This document shows, in pieces, positions 15,001 to 24,574 of a stretch of DNA of 64,000 bases. A program made the position numbers and the translations under genes. The notes under the pieces were generated by a model, which did not search any database, was not told the origin of the DNA, and saw only the letters and a program-made list of their open reading frames with translations. The stretch comes from Dallia pectoralis (taxonomy: Eukaryota; Chordata; Actinopteri; Esociformes; Umbridae), in assembly GCA_029465975.1 (NCBI GenBank), contig CM055728.1, positions 4,113,908 to 4,177,907 on the forward strand. The letters are read 5' to 3'. Position 1 is the stretch's first letter. Each line of letters opens with the position of its first letter.

Positions 15001-18000
15001 CCTCCTTTACACGGAACGTAATACCTAACGTAAACGTAGTACCGTAATACTTAGAATAGAGGACCCAACTCAATTACCTTAACGATAACAGCGCTATCAA
15101 CAAATGATATTTAACAACGTCACAGAATATGTTTTTTTTAACTGTGAAAGAGGGAAAAATACATATATTAGCGTTGTTTAAACCGCAAAGTTCAAAGCGT
15201 GGGAAAAAAGTTGCAGTTTATAGTCCGGAAATTACGGTAGGATGTTATTTCGTACAAATTTCTTGGAATTTAAACTTACTTAAAAAAATCTAAATAATGA
15301 GTTGGTCAGTAATGAGACGGTCAGAATTGTTTTGTTTTAGAGAGAACCTGTCTGTCATCGCAACGTTAAATTGAAATGTAATTGTTCTTGCATCCGTTTT
15401 AAAAAATCTGGAATTAGTCAATCATGTACCATTAGGTTTATTTACGCTGCATGCTATTGTACACACCATTGTCTTTTATACACGTTTATTGGCTATGATC
15501 CCTTGTATTTAACACATTGGCTAATGATTGTTTAAAAGGCCCTTTTGCCAAAACATTTTACCTACTATGAACCTTACTTTTTAACTCTTTTGAAGTTTTA
15601 ATTAGATAAGTATACACTCACCTAAAGGATTATTAGGAACACCTGTTCAATTTCTCATTAATGCAATTATCTAAGCAACCAATCACATGGCAGTTGCTTC
15701 AATGCATTTAGGAGTGTGGTCCTGGTTAAGACAATCTCCTGAACTCGAAACTGAATGTCAGAATGGGAAAGAAAAGTGATTTTGAGCGTGGCATGGTTGT
15801 TGGTGCCAGACGGGCCAGTCTGAGTATTTCACAATCTGCTTAGTTGCGCACAACCATTTCTAGAGTTTACAAAGAATGGTGTGAAAAGGGAAAAAACATC
15901 CAGTATGCGGCAGACCTGTGGGCGAAAATGCCTTGTTCATGCGAGAGGTCAGAGGAGAATGGGCCGACTGATTCAAGCTGATAGAAGAGCAACTTTGACT
16001 GGAATAACCACTCGTTACAACCGAGGTATGCAGCAAAGCATTTGTGAAGCCACAACACGCACAACCTTGAGGCGGATGGGCTACAACAGCAGAAGACCCC
16101 ACCGGGTACCACTCATCTTCACTACAAATAGGAAAAAGAGGCTACAATTTGCACGAGATCACCAAAATTGGACAGTTGAAGACTGGAAAAATTTTGCCTG
16201 GTCTGATGAGTCTCGATTTCTGTAGAGACATTCAGATGGATCCATCATGCCTTGTTACCACTGTGCAGGGTGGTGGTGGTGGTGGTGTAATGGTGTGGGG
16301 GATGTTTTCTTGGCACACTTTAGGCCCCTTAGTGCCAATTGAGCATCGTTTAAATGCCACGGCCTACCTGAGCATTGTTGCTGACCATGTCCATCCCTTT
16401 ATGACCACCATGTGCCCATCCTCTGATGGCTACTTCCAGCAGGATAATGCAGCATGTCACAAAGCTTGAATCATTTCAAATTGGTTTCTTGAAGATGACA
16501 ATGAGTTCACTGTACTGAAATGGCCCCCACAGTCACCAGATCTCAACCCAATAGAGAATCTTTGGGATGTGGTGGAACGGGAGCTTCGTGCCCTGGATGT
16601 GCATCCCACAAATCTCCAACTGCAAGATGCTATCCTATCAATATGGGCCAACATTTCTAAAGAATGCTTGCAGCACCTTGTTGAATCAATGCCACGTAGA
16701 ATTAAGGCAGTTCTGAAGGCGAAAGGGGGTCAAACACAGTATTAGTATGGTGTTCCTAATAATCCTTTAGGTGAGTGTATATAATGCAGTTTAAACATTG
16801 AATTAATTGCTATTTTATAGTGAATTGGTTTGCTGCTATTGGTATGTTTTAATATTGGAATTCAGGCATCACCGTAAATGAGATATTGTTCTCAGTTGGT
16901 TTTTCTATGCAAAAAAAGTAAATTGTTGTTGTGATGGTTTCTCTCACTCCCTTGCTTTAGGTCCCAGCAACCAGGCTAGTGTTGGACCTGACAGACCCAC
17001 CTCTTCAACTCTAAAATCTCTGTATCCTGCACTAGAATACCGTGCTATCATGCAAGAAATGTCACCCACTGCCTTTGGTGAGATAATCACCTGCATAGCT
17101 ATTTCATTACCAGAAAAAATCTAATGTATACTACTAACACTAGAAGTGCCGGAAGAGGGTCTTAAAAGTCACTTGATAAACTTACAGGAAACTTCTTTTA
17201 GGAGGATTATGTTTTACCTAAGACAAAATGCTAGGCACTGCTCCGTAAAGTGGGTCCTGTGCTTTTTCAGATGTGGATCTCCAGGAGTGCCCGTAGGCAA
17301 AATTAACAATAAAAATGTTTCGCAGGGATTAAATAGAACACAAACATTTCACAAAAGTTTTAGTTCTAAACATTTGCTCACTAGTATATCGCTTTTTCGT
17401 GTGGTTTATTCGTTATGTTCCTAATGTGTAATGGCCTTTAACCTACAGATTTTTTTCTGTTAAAATAATCACTGGAAAAGTGAATTTAAAGCAAGCTATT
17501 GTGCCCAAATAACGTGTTATCGTGCTATATGCCATTTTTGTATTTTTTCATCTGAAATCTTCTTGTCTGTCACCTGGTGCAGCATAAAACAGAGAAACCC
17601 AAAAGTTCATGGCGCATTTTTGACTGCAAATCGATGACAGTATTCAATGACAATATTTTTGCTTTTCAATATGCAAATGGACAACCAAAACAATAGGCAA
17701 TTGATAATAGTTGATACATAAACAACATTACATAAACAAAATAAAATGCATTGTTATGTTTAAAAAGTTGGACGTTGTGTCTAGTCTATTGGTGCGTTGA
17801 ATATATCCAGGAACTGATATAAATACGTAATACGATAATGCAAACTAACACTTCATTGTGTATGGTGCCGATACTGATAAAAAAAGAAAACCACAGATAA
17901 ACAACGCCTGCCACAGTCTGCCAGTCTGAATAGGTTACATTTAAAATTATTAGCCTATTACAAGTATTGGTGTTGTCTTTGAATCAGTATTTTCTGACCT

Positions 18001-18173
18001 AATTTTTTTATATATTAATCTTAATCTGTGGTTTTCTTTTTTATGGTCTAGGGTTAACAGACTGGGAGGATGATGAGATTCTTGCCTCCGTCTTGGCTGT
18101 ATCACAACAAGAGTACCTCGACAGCATGAAGAAAAACTCAATGCATAGAGAACCCTCTCCAGACAGCAGTTGA
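54..18173 (+). CDS. otud5: OTU domain-containing deubiquitinase 5 (5' end outside window)
   Basis: Cysteine protease of the OTU family (DUBA) that trims ubiquitin chains, known in mammals to act on TRAF3 and dampen type I interferon signalling. Eight coding exons are visible: 54-147, 7177-7241, 7325-7481, 7680-7828, 10568-10753, 14063-14270, 16961-17077, 18052-18173; all junctions are GT-AG and phases agree, giving about 365 C-terminal residues (human protein 571). The first exon carries the catalytic motif DGACLFRAV (Asp and Cys); the fourth carries the catalytic His in RNIHYNSV. A helical exon ([20 protein letters not shown]) follows, then a Ser/Pro-rich exon and a C-terminal ubiquitin-interacting motif (DDEILASVLAVSQQEYLDSM). 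The N-terminal part, with the activating phosphoserine region, lies upstream of base 1. Intron 1 here is 7 kb. Fish have otud5a and otud5b; which one this is cannot be told. The acceptors at 53/56 and 10564/10567 are tandem NAGNAG sites. Confidence 0.95.
148..2230. other. otud5 intron, no recognised feature
   Basis: First part of the 7 kb otud5 intron. It is AT-rich, with only short random open frames on both strands. I recognise no coding homology, RNA gene or terminal repeats here. Confidence 0.5.
2170..2690 (+). repeat. dispersed salmonid-type repeat, copy 1
   Basis: Contains a block reading roughly 'aacctagagaggaaccaggc' followed by a 'ccagtcctcttctg' segment and a 'catcagctgct' segment. 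The same blocks in the same order occur at 8090-8500, and the start (cacccagcct...) recurs near 24050. From memory this is a high-copy non-coding repeat of salmonid and related genomes. Its class is not certain. Confidence 0.6.
2660..4480 (-). pseudogene. decayed LINE (endonuclease and reverse transcriptase), antisense in otud5 intron
   Basis: Read on the minus strand from 4480 down, several frames match one fish LINE: an endonuclease tail near 4290-4470, a linker region at 3918-4217 (SFCEDSCIT, KPWIT), an RT entry motif near 3330-3370 (VPKKPRTTGLNDYRPVTLIA), an RT active-site relic near 2990-3020 (FADDSPFIGLISGGDESAYR, first Asp pair kept), and a thumb/C-terminal part ending near 2670 (ITSLTKKVQHRLYCLRQLKL). 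Frames switch at least four times and stops interrupt them, so the copy is dead. The same LINE type appears at 12230-13890. Clade not assigned with confidence. Confidence 0.75.
4500..5690. other. otud5 intron, weak repeat traces
   Basis: A short stretch near 4815-4935 (gccagtgcaaatatttaagaa and onwards) resembles a segment common in fish interspersed repeats, also loosely echoed near 24190-24300. Otherwise nothing is recognisable. Confidence 0.3.
5703..5800 (-). mobile_element. Tc1-like transposase fragment
   Basis: On the minus strand this about 100-base piece resembles the central part of fish Tc1/mariner transposases (the segment after the catalytic core encoding a Gly-rich HGGGS-like loop and SAAGT-like run), in degenerate form. 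No terminal repeats are visible around it. Confidence 0.45.
5800..7160. other. otud5 intron, no recognised feature
   Basis: AT-rich intron sequence up to the exon at 7177. A short tandem duplication 'acattaagttac' sits near 6091-6115. No gene or element recognised. Confidence 0.4.
7958..8085 (+). mobile_element. Tc1/mariner-type terminal fragment
   Basis: The stretch 'cataacattaagaccactga' and what follows resembles the end and start of transposase of a common fish Tc1-like element (ends reading 'cataacattatgaccac', compare the intronic MITE at 40697-41081). Only one end is present, and it abuts a second repeat. Confidence 0.45.
8090..9050 (+). repeat. dispersed salmonid-type repeat, copy 2
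   Basis: Longer copy of the repeat at 2170-2690: the blocks 'gaggaaccaggctctg', 'ggccagtcctcttctgg' and 'agcatcagctgct' occur in the same order. It continues with a segment ending 'gtagatgggagcaagttcat', which recurs near 24145-24165. A (ATGT)n run lies at 8950-8968. Open frames in it are not gene-like. Confidence 0.6.
9055..10190 (-). pseudogene. decayed L2-like LINE, 5' part of ORF2
   Basis: On the minus strand the stretch from 10190 down resembles the N-terminal part of L2-group ORF2 and its endonuclease domain. The clearest trace is near 9490-9580, where a frame reads ISGDFNIHMGN, the conserved G-D-F-N catalytic block of APE-type endonucleases, preceded by a YRPSGPYT-like block. A linker rich in Lys and Leu follows near 9090-9180. 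Many stops and shifts. Confidence 0.6.
10819..11434. mobile_element. MITE with TTAA target duplication
   Basis: Bounded by TTAA at 10819-10822 and 11431-11434. The ends are inverted: left TTAACCTCTTCTTGACAG, right (reverse complement) TTAACCTGTTGACAGG. TTAA duplication fits piggyBac or Kolobok families. No transposase is encoded, so it is non-autonomous. It lies in an otud5 intron. Confidence 0.65.
11435..11535 (-). mobile_element. Tc1-like fragment
   Basis: Resembles the part of Sleeping-Beauty-like Tc1 elements reading 'cagctttgcac' then 'cattctctcaaccagcttca' on this strand. It directly abuts the TTAA of the preceding MITE. Confidence 0.5.
11700..11945 (-). mobile_element. 3' end of RTE-like LINE
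   Basis: Reverse complement matches the last 250 bases of the full-length LINE at 55861-59215: the pattern around the Arg-rich end (WRDYIS-like block, then ERLGIPQ-like block) and the terminal 'ccgcttatccgggg' are recognisable. Short 5'-truncated copy, as typical for LINEs. Confidence 0.65.
12040..12210 (+). mobile_element. 3' tail of an L2-like LINE
   Basis: Ends in 'ctacttggttaaataaaggt' followed by A-rich sequence, a typical 3' tail of fish L2-group LINEs. Compare 37160-37240, which terminates the LINE interrupted by other elements. No coding region remains. Confidence 0.55.
12230..13890 (-). pseudogene. decayed LINE, antisense in otud5 intron
   Basis: Same LINE type as at 2660-4480. From 13890 down: endonuclease block near 13060-13285 (EDFNHSSL; later TIDHVYSKI), linker block near 12693-12900 (KPWINREEY; GIKMAKHAHKVRI), then RT entry near 12370-12470 where the frame contains IIMKCFERLVLAHIK. 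Frames change repeatedly and stops are frequent. The RT active site is not seen; the copy ends about 12230. Confidence 0.7.
14410..15239. mobile_element. 0.83 kb MITE with inverted ends
   Basis: Left end reads tactgtaatttccggactat and the right end, reverse-complemented, reads taccgtaatttccggactat: 19 of 20 identical. The inside is non-coding and AT-rich with direct echoes of the end (ataagccgcac twice). I know this end sequence as a widespread fish non-autonomous DNA element; superfamily not assigned. Lies in an otud5 intron. Confidence 0.75.
15611..16781 (+). mobile_element. Tc1-like transposon with 33-base inverted repeats
   Basis: Perfect terminal inverted repeats occupy 15611-15643 and 16749-16781 (tatacactcacctaaaggat at the outer end), with TA at each edge as the expected Tc1/mariner target duplication. 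Length 1.17 kb is near the usual full length. It holds a broken transposase gene and lies in an otud5 intron, sense to the host gene. Confidence 0.9.
15761..16745 (+). pseudogene. Tc1/mariner transposase (inactivated)
   Basis: DNA transposase with helix-turn-helix DNA-binding N-terminus and DD34E catalytic core. It starts MGKKSDFERGMVVGARRA, then meets TAG at 15841. An insertion in an A-run near 15892 shifts the frame to 15881-16225 (RRMGRLIQADRRATLTGI, WSDESRFL with the first Asp). Another stop and an internal deletion follow near 16223. The rest is in 16230-16469 (YFQQDNAACHKA, second Asp) and, after a stop, continues with PQSPDLNPIENLWDV (third acidic residue) to a stop at 16743. At least four lesions, so it cannot make transposase, but the ends are intact. 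Confidence 0.88.
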
Positions 18174-18522
18174 TAAAGGGGGTAATGCACACAACTTTCC
18201 CCTAAAGGAAGGAGGCAGAACCAGGAAAAATTGGAACCTCATCATGCAAACATCCAGTCTTCTTTCATTCTCTCTCTCCCTCCATATCTGCCTCTCCAAG
18301 CCTACCAATAAAACAATCCAGCATAATCAGAATCCCCACCCCTTTCTAATACCATTGACAACATCATTGGACTTATTTAGGTGCATGTTTAATTGAACAC
18401 AACCATCATAGAAAACAAGAAAAAATATATAAACATTGTCATACTTATCCTCTGAATAATTAATTAATTTAAGTTTGTTTTATGTTATTTTATTTTTGTG
18501 ATGGAAATACCTTTTTTCTTGG

Positions 18523-18528
18523 AATAAA
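18523..18528 (+). terminator. otud5 polyadenylation signal AATAAA
   Basis: A canonical AATAAA lies 350 bases after the otud5 stop codon, in an AT-rich 3' UTR, and is followed by a T/GT-rich stretch (about 18551-18570) of the kind found downstream of cleavage sites. Confidence 0.75.
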
Positions 18529-18539
18529 AGAGGAAATCT

Positions 18540-20140
18540 TTCTGAAAATCAGCCTTTTGTGTTTTTTTTACGGTAACCTTTTTTATATTATTTAATGTTA
18601 ACAACAGTTTGTAATACAATGTATTACAATGGTATTATTCATCCATCATGGGATTTGGGGGGTAATTTTTCTCTGCTGACGATAGATAAGTGGTATGTTT
18701 GCTAGAATCCATCATTGTTACATCTGCTTTGATAACCAGTGTTGTAGTAATCCAGTCTAGGATACAAGAAACGATTTTACGGACTCTTGACTCGACCATT
18801 GGTTACTCGGACATAGACTAACTTTTTTTACTATTCGTGACTTGTCGACTGACTCGTAGGCAATTTATTTTAATTTGTATTATAATGTGATATAATACTT
18901 GCGTCAGGGTTATTTGACATTGTCACACAACCAAATGGTGGCTTTAAAAACAAATGAACTTACATGATAGCTAAATTGATTTATTTTTACTACAGTACTT
19001 AAACAATTATGCTGCTGTTTTCTCAATGGTGTTACCTTCATTTTTTGTCACTTGTGTTTTGAGACAATTTAGGCATTCCAATAATAAGTTTGTTTATACA
19101 TGTATGTGTAAATTATGAAGTTGTTGCGGTTGAGTCACCAAATGTCATGTCTTTACAGTCTTTATGCATCAACTGTATGATACAAACATAGAACAGAACA
19201 TATATTCCATTCAGTAACAGCAGTCACACAATGTAAAACCAATGGCACAGTGCCTTCCAAAGATATTTAGACACCTGACCACTTCTCTCTTATTACTGAA
19301 TTACAAATTGTTCGTTGCTGCTTTTGAAAATTCATTTGAGAACACTTACACTCCTAATAATTATGGTAAAGTTTGGTGCTCTTCTGAGGTATGCACAGGC
19401 TCAAAAATGTCAGGCTGCTCTGCTGTTTGGGTCGTCATCCCTTCTGTCTTCAGAGTCTTTGTTTTCTTCAAACTATTTCGATTTGCCTTGTCGTTGTCTT
19501 GTTGGAAGACCCATTTTCGTCCCAGCATTAGCTCCTTGACTAATGGCCTGACGTTCTGTTCAAGATTTGCCTCACCGTGGACTGAAGGAGCTGACTTTTT
19601 TCAGATGGTTGGATAGCTTTTTCCTAGACTAAAGTGCTCTCACTGCTCTCTCCGGTGTTATTTGCACTGGTGTTAATGTTCCTGCTGGTTATTCCAGTGA
19701 CAGTATGACAGAATACTCATAGCACTTCTGGCTGTGTGGTACACTGGTGAATTCTGTGATTTGGGATGGGTTCACACTTTCCTTACATTTACTCTTTTAG
19801 GCATTTACAAACCTCAGTCACACTTCCTAAATTGGCAATAAAACACTTGATCTTTTATTTTCATCATATAGTGTTTACCTTTATAATTAACCGTATAACA
19901 CTGTACACATTAAGTCCTAGCTTAAAAATTACCAAACGATTCATCAAATGTATAATATATCACGAGAGATTAGACCATCAACATGTCTTTCAAAACAGTC
20001 CTGCCTTTTTATCAGAAACCTATACCTACCTTTAGGTATAGGTATTCAAAATACAATTGCAACATCTAGCTTCATTTGCCAGAGTCTCCATAGCAAACTG
20101 CCACATTTGTTCTCTGGTGAGAAAATTCTTGTGCTATAAC
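18540..20140. other. intergenic stretch; probable Tc1-type remnant near 19240-19720
   Basis: Downstream of otud5. From 19240 the sequence 'cagtgccttccaaagatatt' and onwards resembles an abundant fish DNA-transposon end; the open frame of 124 codons there has no recognisable protein and is probably chance. The rest shows nothing I recognise. Confidence 0.35.
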
Positions 20141-20149
20141 TTTATAGCT

Positions 20150-20425
20150 TTCTTGAGATTTCTCGAGTCAAAGACAAATCCTGAGATTGTTAGTCTTCAC
20201 CACTATAACCAGTAAGCCTACCCAGTCTGTGGGCTCATCCATTTTGCTAAGATTTTCAACATGACCATGTGTCTAAGTTCCGCTACAAGCGGTTTCTCTA
20301 GTGAAAATGGAACCTTTCTGCATACATGGACAACATGAGTCACTCTTTGATCCGTACAAACCTTGTGTTACCCAGGCAAACAACCCAGACCTTCAAACAT
20401 ATCTTCGTACTTCGCTAGGGGTGAT
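20150..20425 (-). pseudogene. Gypsy-type reverse transcriptase fragment
   Basis: Minus strand encodes the region just before and at the start of a Ty3/Gypsy RT: YEDMFEGLGCLPG, then a block around 20270-20300 (RKVPFSLEKPLVAEL) and EPTDWVGLLVIVVKTNNLR followed by ICLDSRNLK. One in-frame stop follows the first block. No LTR belonging to it is seen nearby. Confidence 0.65.
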
Positions 20426-20609
20426 TTATGGTTAGTTTCTATCTCTTATGTTACTACAAACACAATGTACTATTTTCCTCGTAATCTGTTTCCACTTGTG
20501 CTATTCTGTCACAGGTCAGGAATGAGTAAATGGGAGGCACATCTTAATCATTGTTGTAGTGACCTTTTAACACCAATTTAAGCAATTTGAGTTTGTAAAC
20601 CCTGACTGT

Positions 20610-20757
20610 GGGTTGTTGTGGACCGGGTGGGTTGTTGTGGACCGGTTCTCGCTTCCTGCCCCTGGCAGGTTTCCCGATGGCCCTGCAGACCGCAGAGATT
20701 TACGCATGTCTTCCTGCACTATGGGGTGCCAGAGGGCATAGTCTTACAGACTAGTCT
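20610..20757 (+). pseudogene. Gypsy-type integrase fragment
   Basis: A short frame reads like the core of a Ty3/Gypsy integrase, with THVFLHYGVPEGIVLQT close to the usual VFRxxGxPxDIVSDRG block; the catalytic Asp after it is lost. A 17-base tandem duplication (gggttgttgtggaccgg) precedes it at 20612-20645. Probably from the same relic as the RT piece, but in the opposite orientation. Confidence 0.45.
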
Positions 20758-20849
20758 CATATTATGCTCATTGTAAGTTTAGCTTTTTCGGATCCATGCC
20801 CAGTCTTAGTGCCTATTTCTTCTTGATTATGACTAGCAATTGAACATAT

Positions 20850-21115
20850 CCTGACCCACTGGGAATGTGATGAAAAACATAAAAGCTGAATAAAACCTTT
20901 TCTATGATTCTGACATTTCACATTAAGATGAAGTAATCATCCTAGCAGATGTAATACATTAAATACTAACTAGGATTAAATACATGTTAACACACATAAT
21001 TAGTGTTTTTTAAATTCTTTAACTTGGGCACGCACACGCTTTTTCAGTTCTGCCAACAAATTTTCTATGTCAGGGCTTTGTGATGGCCTCACTAATACTT
21101 TTTGTTGTCCATAAC
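20850..21115. mobile_element. rearranged Sleeping-Beauty-like Tc1 remnant
   Basis: 20860-20990 resembles the 3' non-coding end of a Sleeping-Beauty-like Tc1 element on + ('gacccactgggaatgtgatg', 'ttctgacatttcacatt'). 21025-21110 resembles the transposase C-terminus on the opposite strand ('cacgctttttcagttctgcc', then the catalytic-Glu region with a gap). The two pieces are inverted relative to each other, so the element was broken and rearranged. Confidence 0.55.
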
Positions 21116-21861
21116 CTGATCTGGCCTGTTTCTGCCACTAGGGTTTACAAAGAGCGCGTGCGATCTGATCTAGTACTGGTCGCCTCACTTGATTGCCAGT
21201 TATATCCTCCAATCACAACCAAGTTCTATCAAACACCTGGTTTACACCTGGTAATTAGCGGGGCTACATAAGTCACTGGGTATGGTTGCAGTCTTTTTTT
21301 GATGTGGAGAAGGCATATGACATGATGTGGAAGGAGGGACTGTTGATTAAGCTAAGTCTTGGGGGTGGGGGGAGGACCTATAATTGGATCAAAGATTTTT
21401 TGGTTGGAAGGCGAATCCGAGTCAGGATTGGGAGGGCAACATCGGCCAGCTATTTGGTAGAGAATGGTACGCCACAGGGTAGCGTGATTAGCCCTTTACT
21501 ATTTTTAATTTTGATCAATGATGTGTTTTCCCAGGTTGGGCCAGGCATTGGGACATTGTTGTTTGCTGATGACGGGGCAATATAGAAGAGGGGGAGAAAT
21601 ATACCATTTATAGTGCAGAAGGTGCAGGAGGCGATTCAGGTGGTAGAGTGGTGGGCATTGGCCTGGGGTTTTAGATTTTAAGTAGCCAAGACGCAGACAG
21701 TGTTTTTACGAGGAGGTGCAACTTAAGTTGTATGGGGAGATTGTGGTGAGAGTTTAGGCATTCAGATTTCTAGTGGTGATTTTTGAGCCAAGACTGCCCG
21801 GGCTAGGCATGTAGAGAAGGTGGTTGCAAAATGTAAGAAGGTGCTGAATGTAATGCAGTGA

Positions 21862-22842
21862 TTGACAGGTCTGAAATTGGGGGCGGCGCGCTCTTCTTTA
21901 AAGACAATTTATGTGGCCTTGATAAGGTCGGCTATAGACTATGGGAGTGTGGTGTACAGGGCGGCAGCTAGGTCAGTGCTGACCAGACTGGTTGTGGTGC
22001 AAGCTCAAGCACTCAGGGTATGTAGCGGTGGTTTTAGGACGTCACCAGTCTCAGCGATGCAGGTAGAAATGGGGGAGATGCCACTGGAGATCAGGAGAAG
22101 GCAGCTTATGATTAATTACTGGATTAATCTCCAGGGTCATGGGCCATCTCACCCTGCTGAGAAAGTGCTTCAAGTTTGCTGGGAACATGGACAGGGCCAG
22201 ACGGTGAGTTTGGGGTGGGTAGGTGATTCCTGGGCCAGGCAGTTGGGCCTTTGGGGAATAGAATTTAGTCCCACGGTGGCCATGCCACAGAGTCCGATGT
22301 GGATGTGGCCATGTCCAGTAGTAGACCTGCAGCTGTTGGAGGTAATCCATGGGGGTAAGGAGGGGATAGATCCGGCCCACATTTTCACAAGCAGGTTGAG
22401 GTCGGTGTATGGAGGATGTGTGCACGTCTATACGGATGGTGCGAAAGATTTCAGCACAGGGCGGACGGGAGCAGCTTTTAGTGAAAAGGTCAGTGGTAGT
22501 GAAGTCTTACGGCGGCTGTCAGATCACCTGGCCGTATTTACAGCTGAGTTGATTGCGGTGCTGTTGGCCTTACAATGGGTGGAGGAAAAGGTGCAGGGTG
22601 GGGTGGTTGTTTTTTCCGACTCGTGCGCGGTTTTGAAGAGCTTGCAGTCCTGTAGCTCGCGCAGCAGACAGAACCTTGTGCTGGAGGTGCTGGAGACACT
22701 GGGTCAGGTGGTGCAGAAAGGGTGCCAAATTATGTTTGCGTGGGTACCAGCACATGTGGGGGTGGAGGGTAATGAGGCAGCTGATAAGCTGGCGAAGAAG
22801 GCCCTTGGGGAAAAGGAGGTCTCTGGTGGTGAAGTGGAGTAA
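21862..22842 (+). pseudogene. LINE ORF2 C-terminal half with RNase H domain
   Basis: Open frame of about 326 codons following a stop just after the RT. First half is the thumb/linker region (TIYVALIRSAIDYGSVVY). RNase H follows: VHVYTDGAK (first Asp), FTAELIAVLLAL (Glu), VVFSDSCAVLKSL (Asp) and WVPAHVGVEGNEAADKLAKK (His and last Asp), so all active-site acids are kept. In the complete element this removes RNA from the cDNA hybrid. Upstream stops at 21583, 21675, 21723 and others make the copy dead. Confidence 0.8.
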
Positions 22843-22960
22843 AGGGGAGGCTAAGAGTTTTGTTTAGGGAAAGGTCATGAAAAGTTGGCAGGCGTAGTGG
22901 GATAAGGGAGAGAAGGGGAGACATCTCTACCGGGTCCAGAGGGAGGTTGGGAGGAAGCGG

Positions 22961-23281
22961 ATGCTAGGGGGTGGAAGGAGGGAAGGGACCATTTACACTA
23001 GGCTTAGAATAGGGCACTGTAGGCTGAATGGTGCATTGCATAGGATAAAGAAGCACCCAACAGGCATGTGTGAGTACTGTGAGAATGAAGAGACTGTAGA
23101 GCATGTGTTGCTGCACTGTAAGCAATCTGTGAGGGAGAGGGGGTGTATGAGGGACAGGTTGAGGGAATGTGGTATTCTAGAGATTTCAATGGTTAACTTG
23201 CTTGGGGGGACGAAGGTGGAGCCCAGTTTTGACATTTTGTTTTCTTTCTTGAGGGACACCGGGTTGGAAGGTAGGGTGTAG
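22961..23281 (+). pseudogene. LINE ORF2 C-terminal zinc-knuckle-like module
   Basis: Frame continuing the LINE after a stop and shift. It contains TRLRIGHCRLN and CEYCENEETVEHVLLHC, a Cys-x2-Cys-x7-His-x4-Cys arrangement typical of the ends of I/R1/jockey-group ORF2 proteins. Confidence 0.72.
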
Positions 23282-23857
23282 GTCGGTCTCTGGCCCACAC
23301 TCCAGCATGGTAGGTGGCGGTAATGCACCATTAAAGTTGTATGCCAGCTGCCGGTAAACACCAACGAAGTAGAAGAAGATGCACTAGGCTTCTCATTGTT
23401 TCAATGTCACATTGCAGTAGGGGTGAGTATTTGCTGCTTAAGTGTTTGTATGTCACTGTTAGATGTTATTTGTAAGTCGCTTGTATGCACAGTTTTATTT
23501 TCATCAGTGTTTTGTTTGACGTTCATTGTTTACAATTGGTTTAATAAATACTACAAACGTTCACTTCGCTCTGCATATGGCTCATTCCTGCACTTCACCC
23601 TAGTTAGTGACAATTTCTCACACAGGCCCTGGCATCTGGGCTAATTCCTCACCATTCGCATGGTCATTGAAACTCCATGAAAGGGAGATATTGCATGGAG
23701 CCCCAAACCATGAACTCCTTATGCCGCCCACTGTCATTGTCATGTCACCAGCTGGCTGTGGAAGAAGTTGACAAAACTAGGTGTCTTGATTTCCTCTCTG
23801 TAACTCACACATGATGTGCAAAGCTTGACAAATGCATGTCTGGTTGATACTAGCTTA

Positions 23858-23906
23858 TACACACACACACACAAACAGACACAGACACAGACACACACAC
23901 AGACAT
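23858..23906. repeat. (CA)n / (CAGA)n microsatellite
   Basis: Simple CA-rich repeat with CAGA interruptions. The sequence 'ccatgaactccttatgcc' with about 60 further similar bases lies on both sides (23707-23780 and 23911-23990). Confidence 0.9.
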
Positions 23907-24144
23907 ATTCCCATGAACTCCTTATGCCTTTTATCTCTGACCACTCATCATCCATTTTCATGTCACCAGTTGGTAGAAGTCAACAAAGCTAAGTCAATCA
24001 ACCAATCAAATGTTTTTTATAAAGCCCTTTTTAAGTACAAGTTTTTAAAAACACCCAGCCTGAACGTGACGGAGCATCAACCACTTGATTCACTCCTTGA
24101 TTCACTCCTTCCCAGCCTACACCTCACTTGGATGTGTGACAGGT

Positions 24145-24480
24145 AGATGGGAGCAAGTTCATCCAATAACAATATAACTTTAAAGTCTGCCCTAGCTTTA
24201 ACAGGCAGCCAATGTATAGAGGCTAATACTGAAGTAATGTTGTCAATTTTTTTATTTGTTAAGCCGTATTAGTACTAATTGGAGTTTGTTAATTGATTTT
24301 TCAGGATAACCAGAGAATAGAATATTGCAGTAATCGAATCTGGTAACTAAGTTACAAAAGGTAACAAAGGCATGGCATTTTTTTCTGCATCATTATTTGA
24401 TAAACCGTTTTTAAATAGATTTTTTACAATATTACAAAGGTCACGTCACGATTTCAACAAGTCTCTTTGTTTCTTAGGTC
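24145..24480 (+). repeat. dispersed repeat segment related to copies at 2170 and 8090
   Basis: Starts with 'gtagatgggagcaagttcat' as in the repeat ending near 9005, followed by non-coding blocks (gcagccaatgtatagaggct, gaatattgcagtaatcgaat) typical of fish dispersed repeats. No coding frame. Confidence 0.45.
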
Positions 24481-24488
24481 CTAAAAGA

Positions 24489-24574
24489 GATGTCGGGTGA
24501 ATAGTTGTCATTGCTCACAGATGTCGGGTGAATAGTTGTCATTGTTCACAGATGTCGGGTGAATAGTTGTCATG
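24489..24574. repeat. 31-base tandem repeat, 2.8 copies
   Basis: Units starting gatgtcgggtgaatagttgt begin at 24489, 24520 and 24551. Copies 1 and 2 differ at one base (gctcaca versus gttcaca). Confidence 0.95.

Larger units (their letters stand above)
21280..23385 (+). mobile_element. I-type LINE remnant (RT, RNase H, zinc knuckle)
   Basis: 5'-truncated non-LTR retrotransposon. The RT begins at 21290 with FFDVEKAYDMMW, has GTPQGSVISPLLF and the active site LLFADDGAI near 21565-21583, then a stop. RNase H and a C-terminal Cys/His module follow. The 3' end near 23290-23380 has the non-coding tail 'taggtggcggtaatgcacc' and a GAAGTAGAAGAAGATG end, typical of fish I/Nimb-type elements from memory. 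RNase H within ORF2 supports the I superfamily. Confidence 0.78.

Noticed and set aside
19242..19616. 124-codon + frame as a membrane protein
   Set aside because: Hydrophobic residues arise from T-rich sequence in a probable DNA-transposon remnant; no signal of splicing or conservation.
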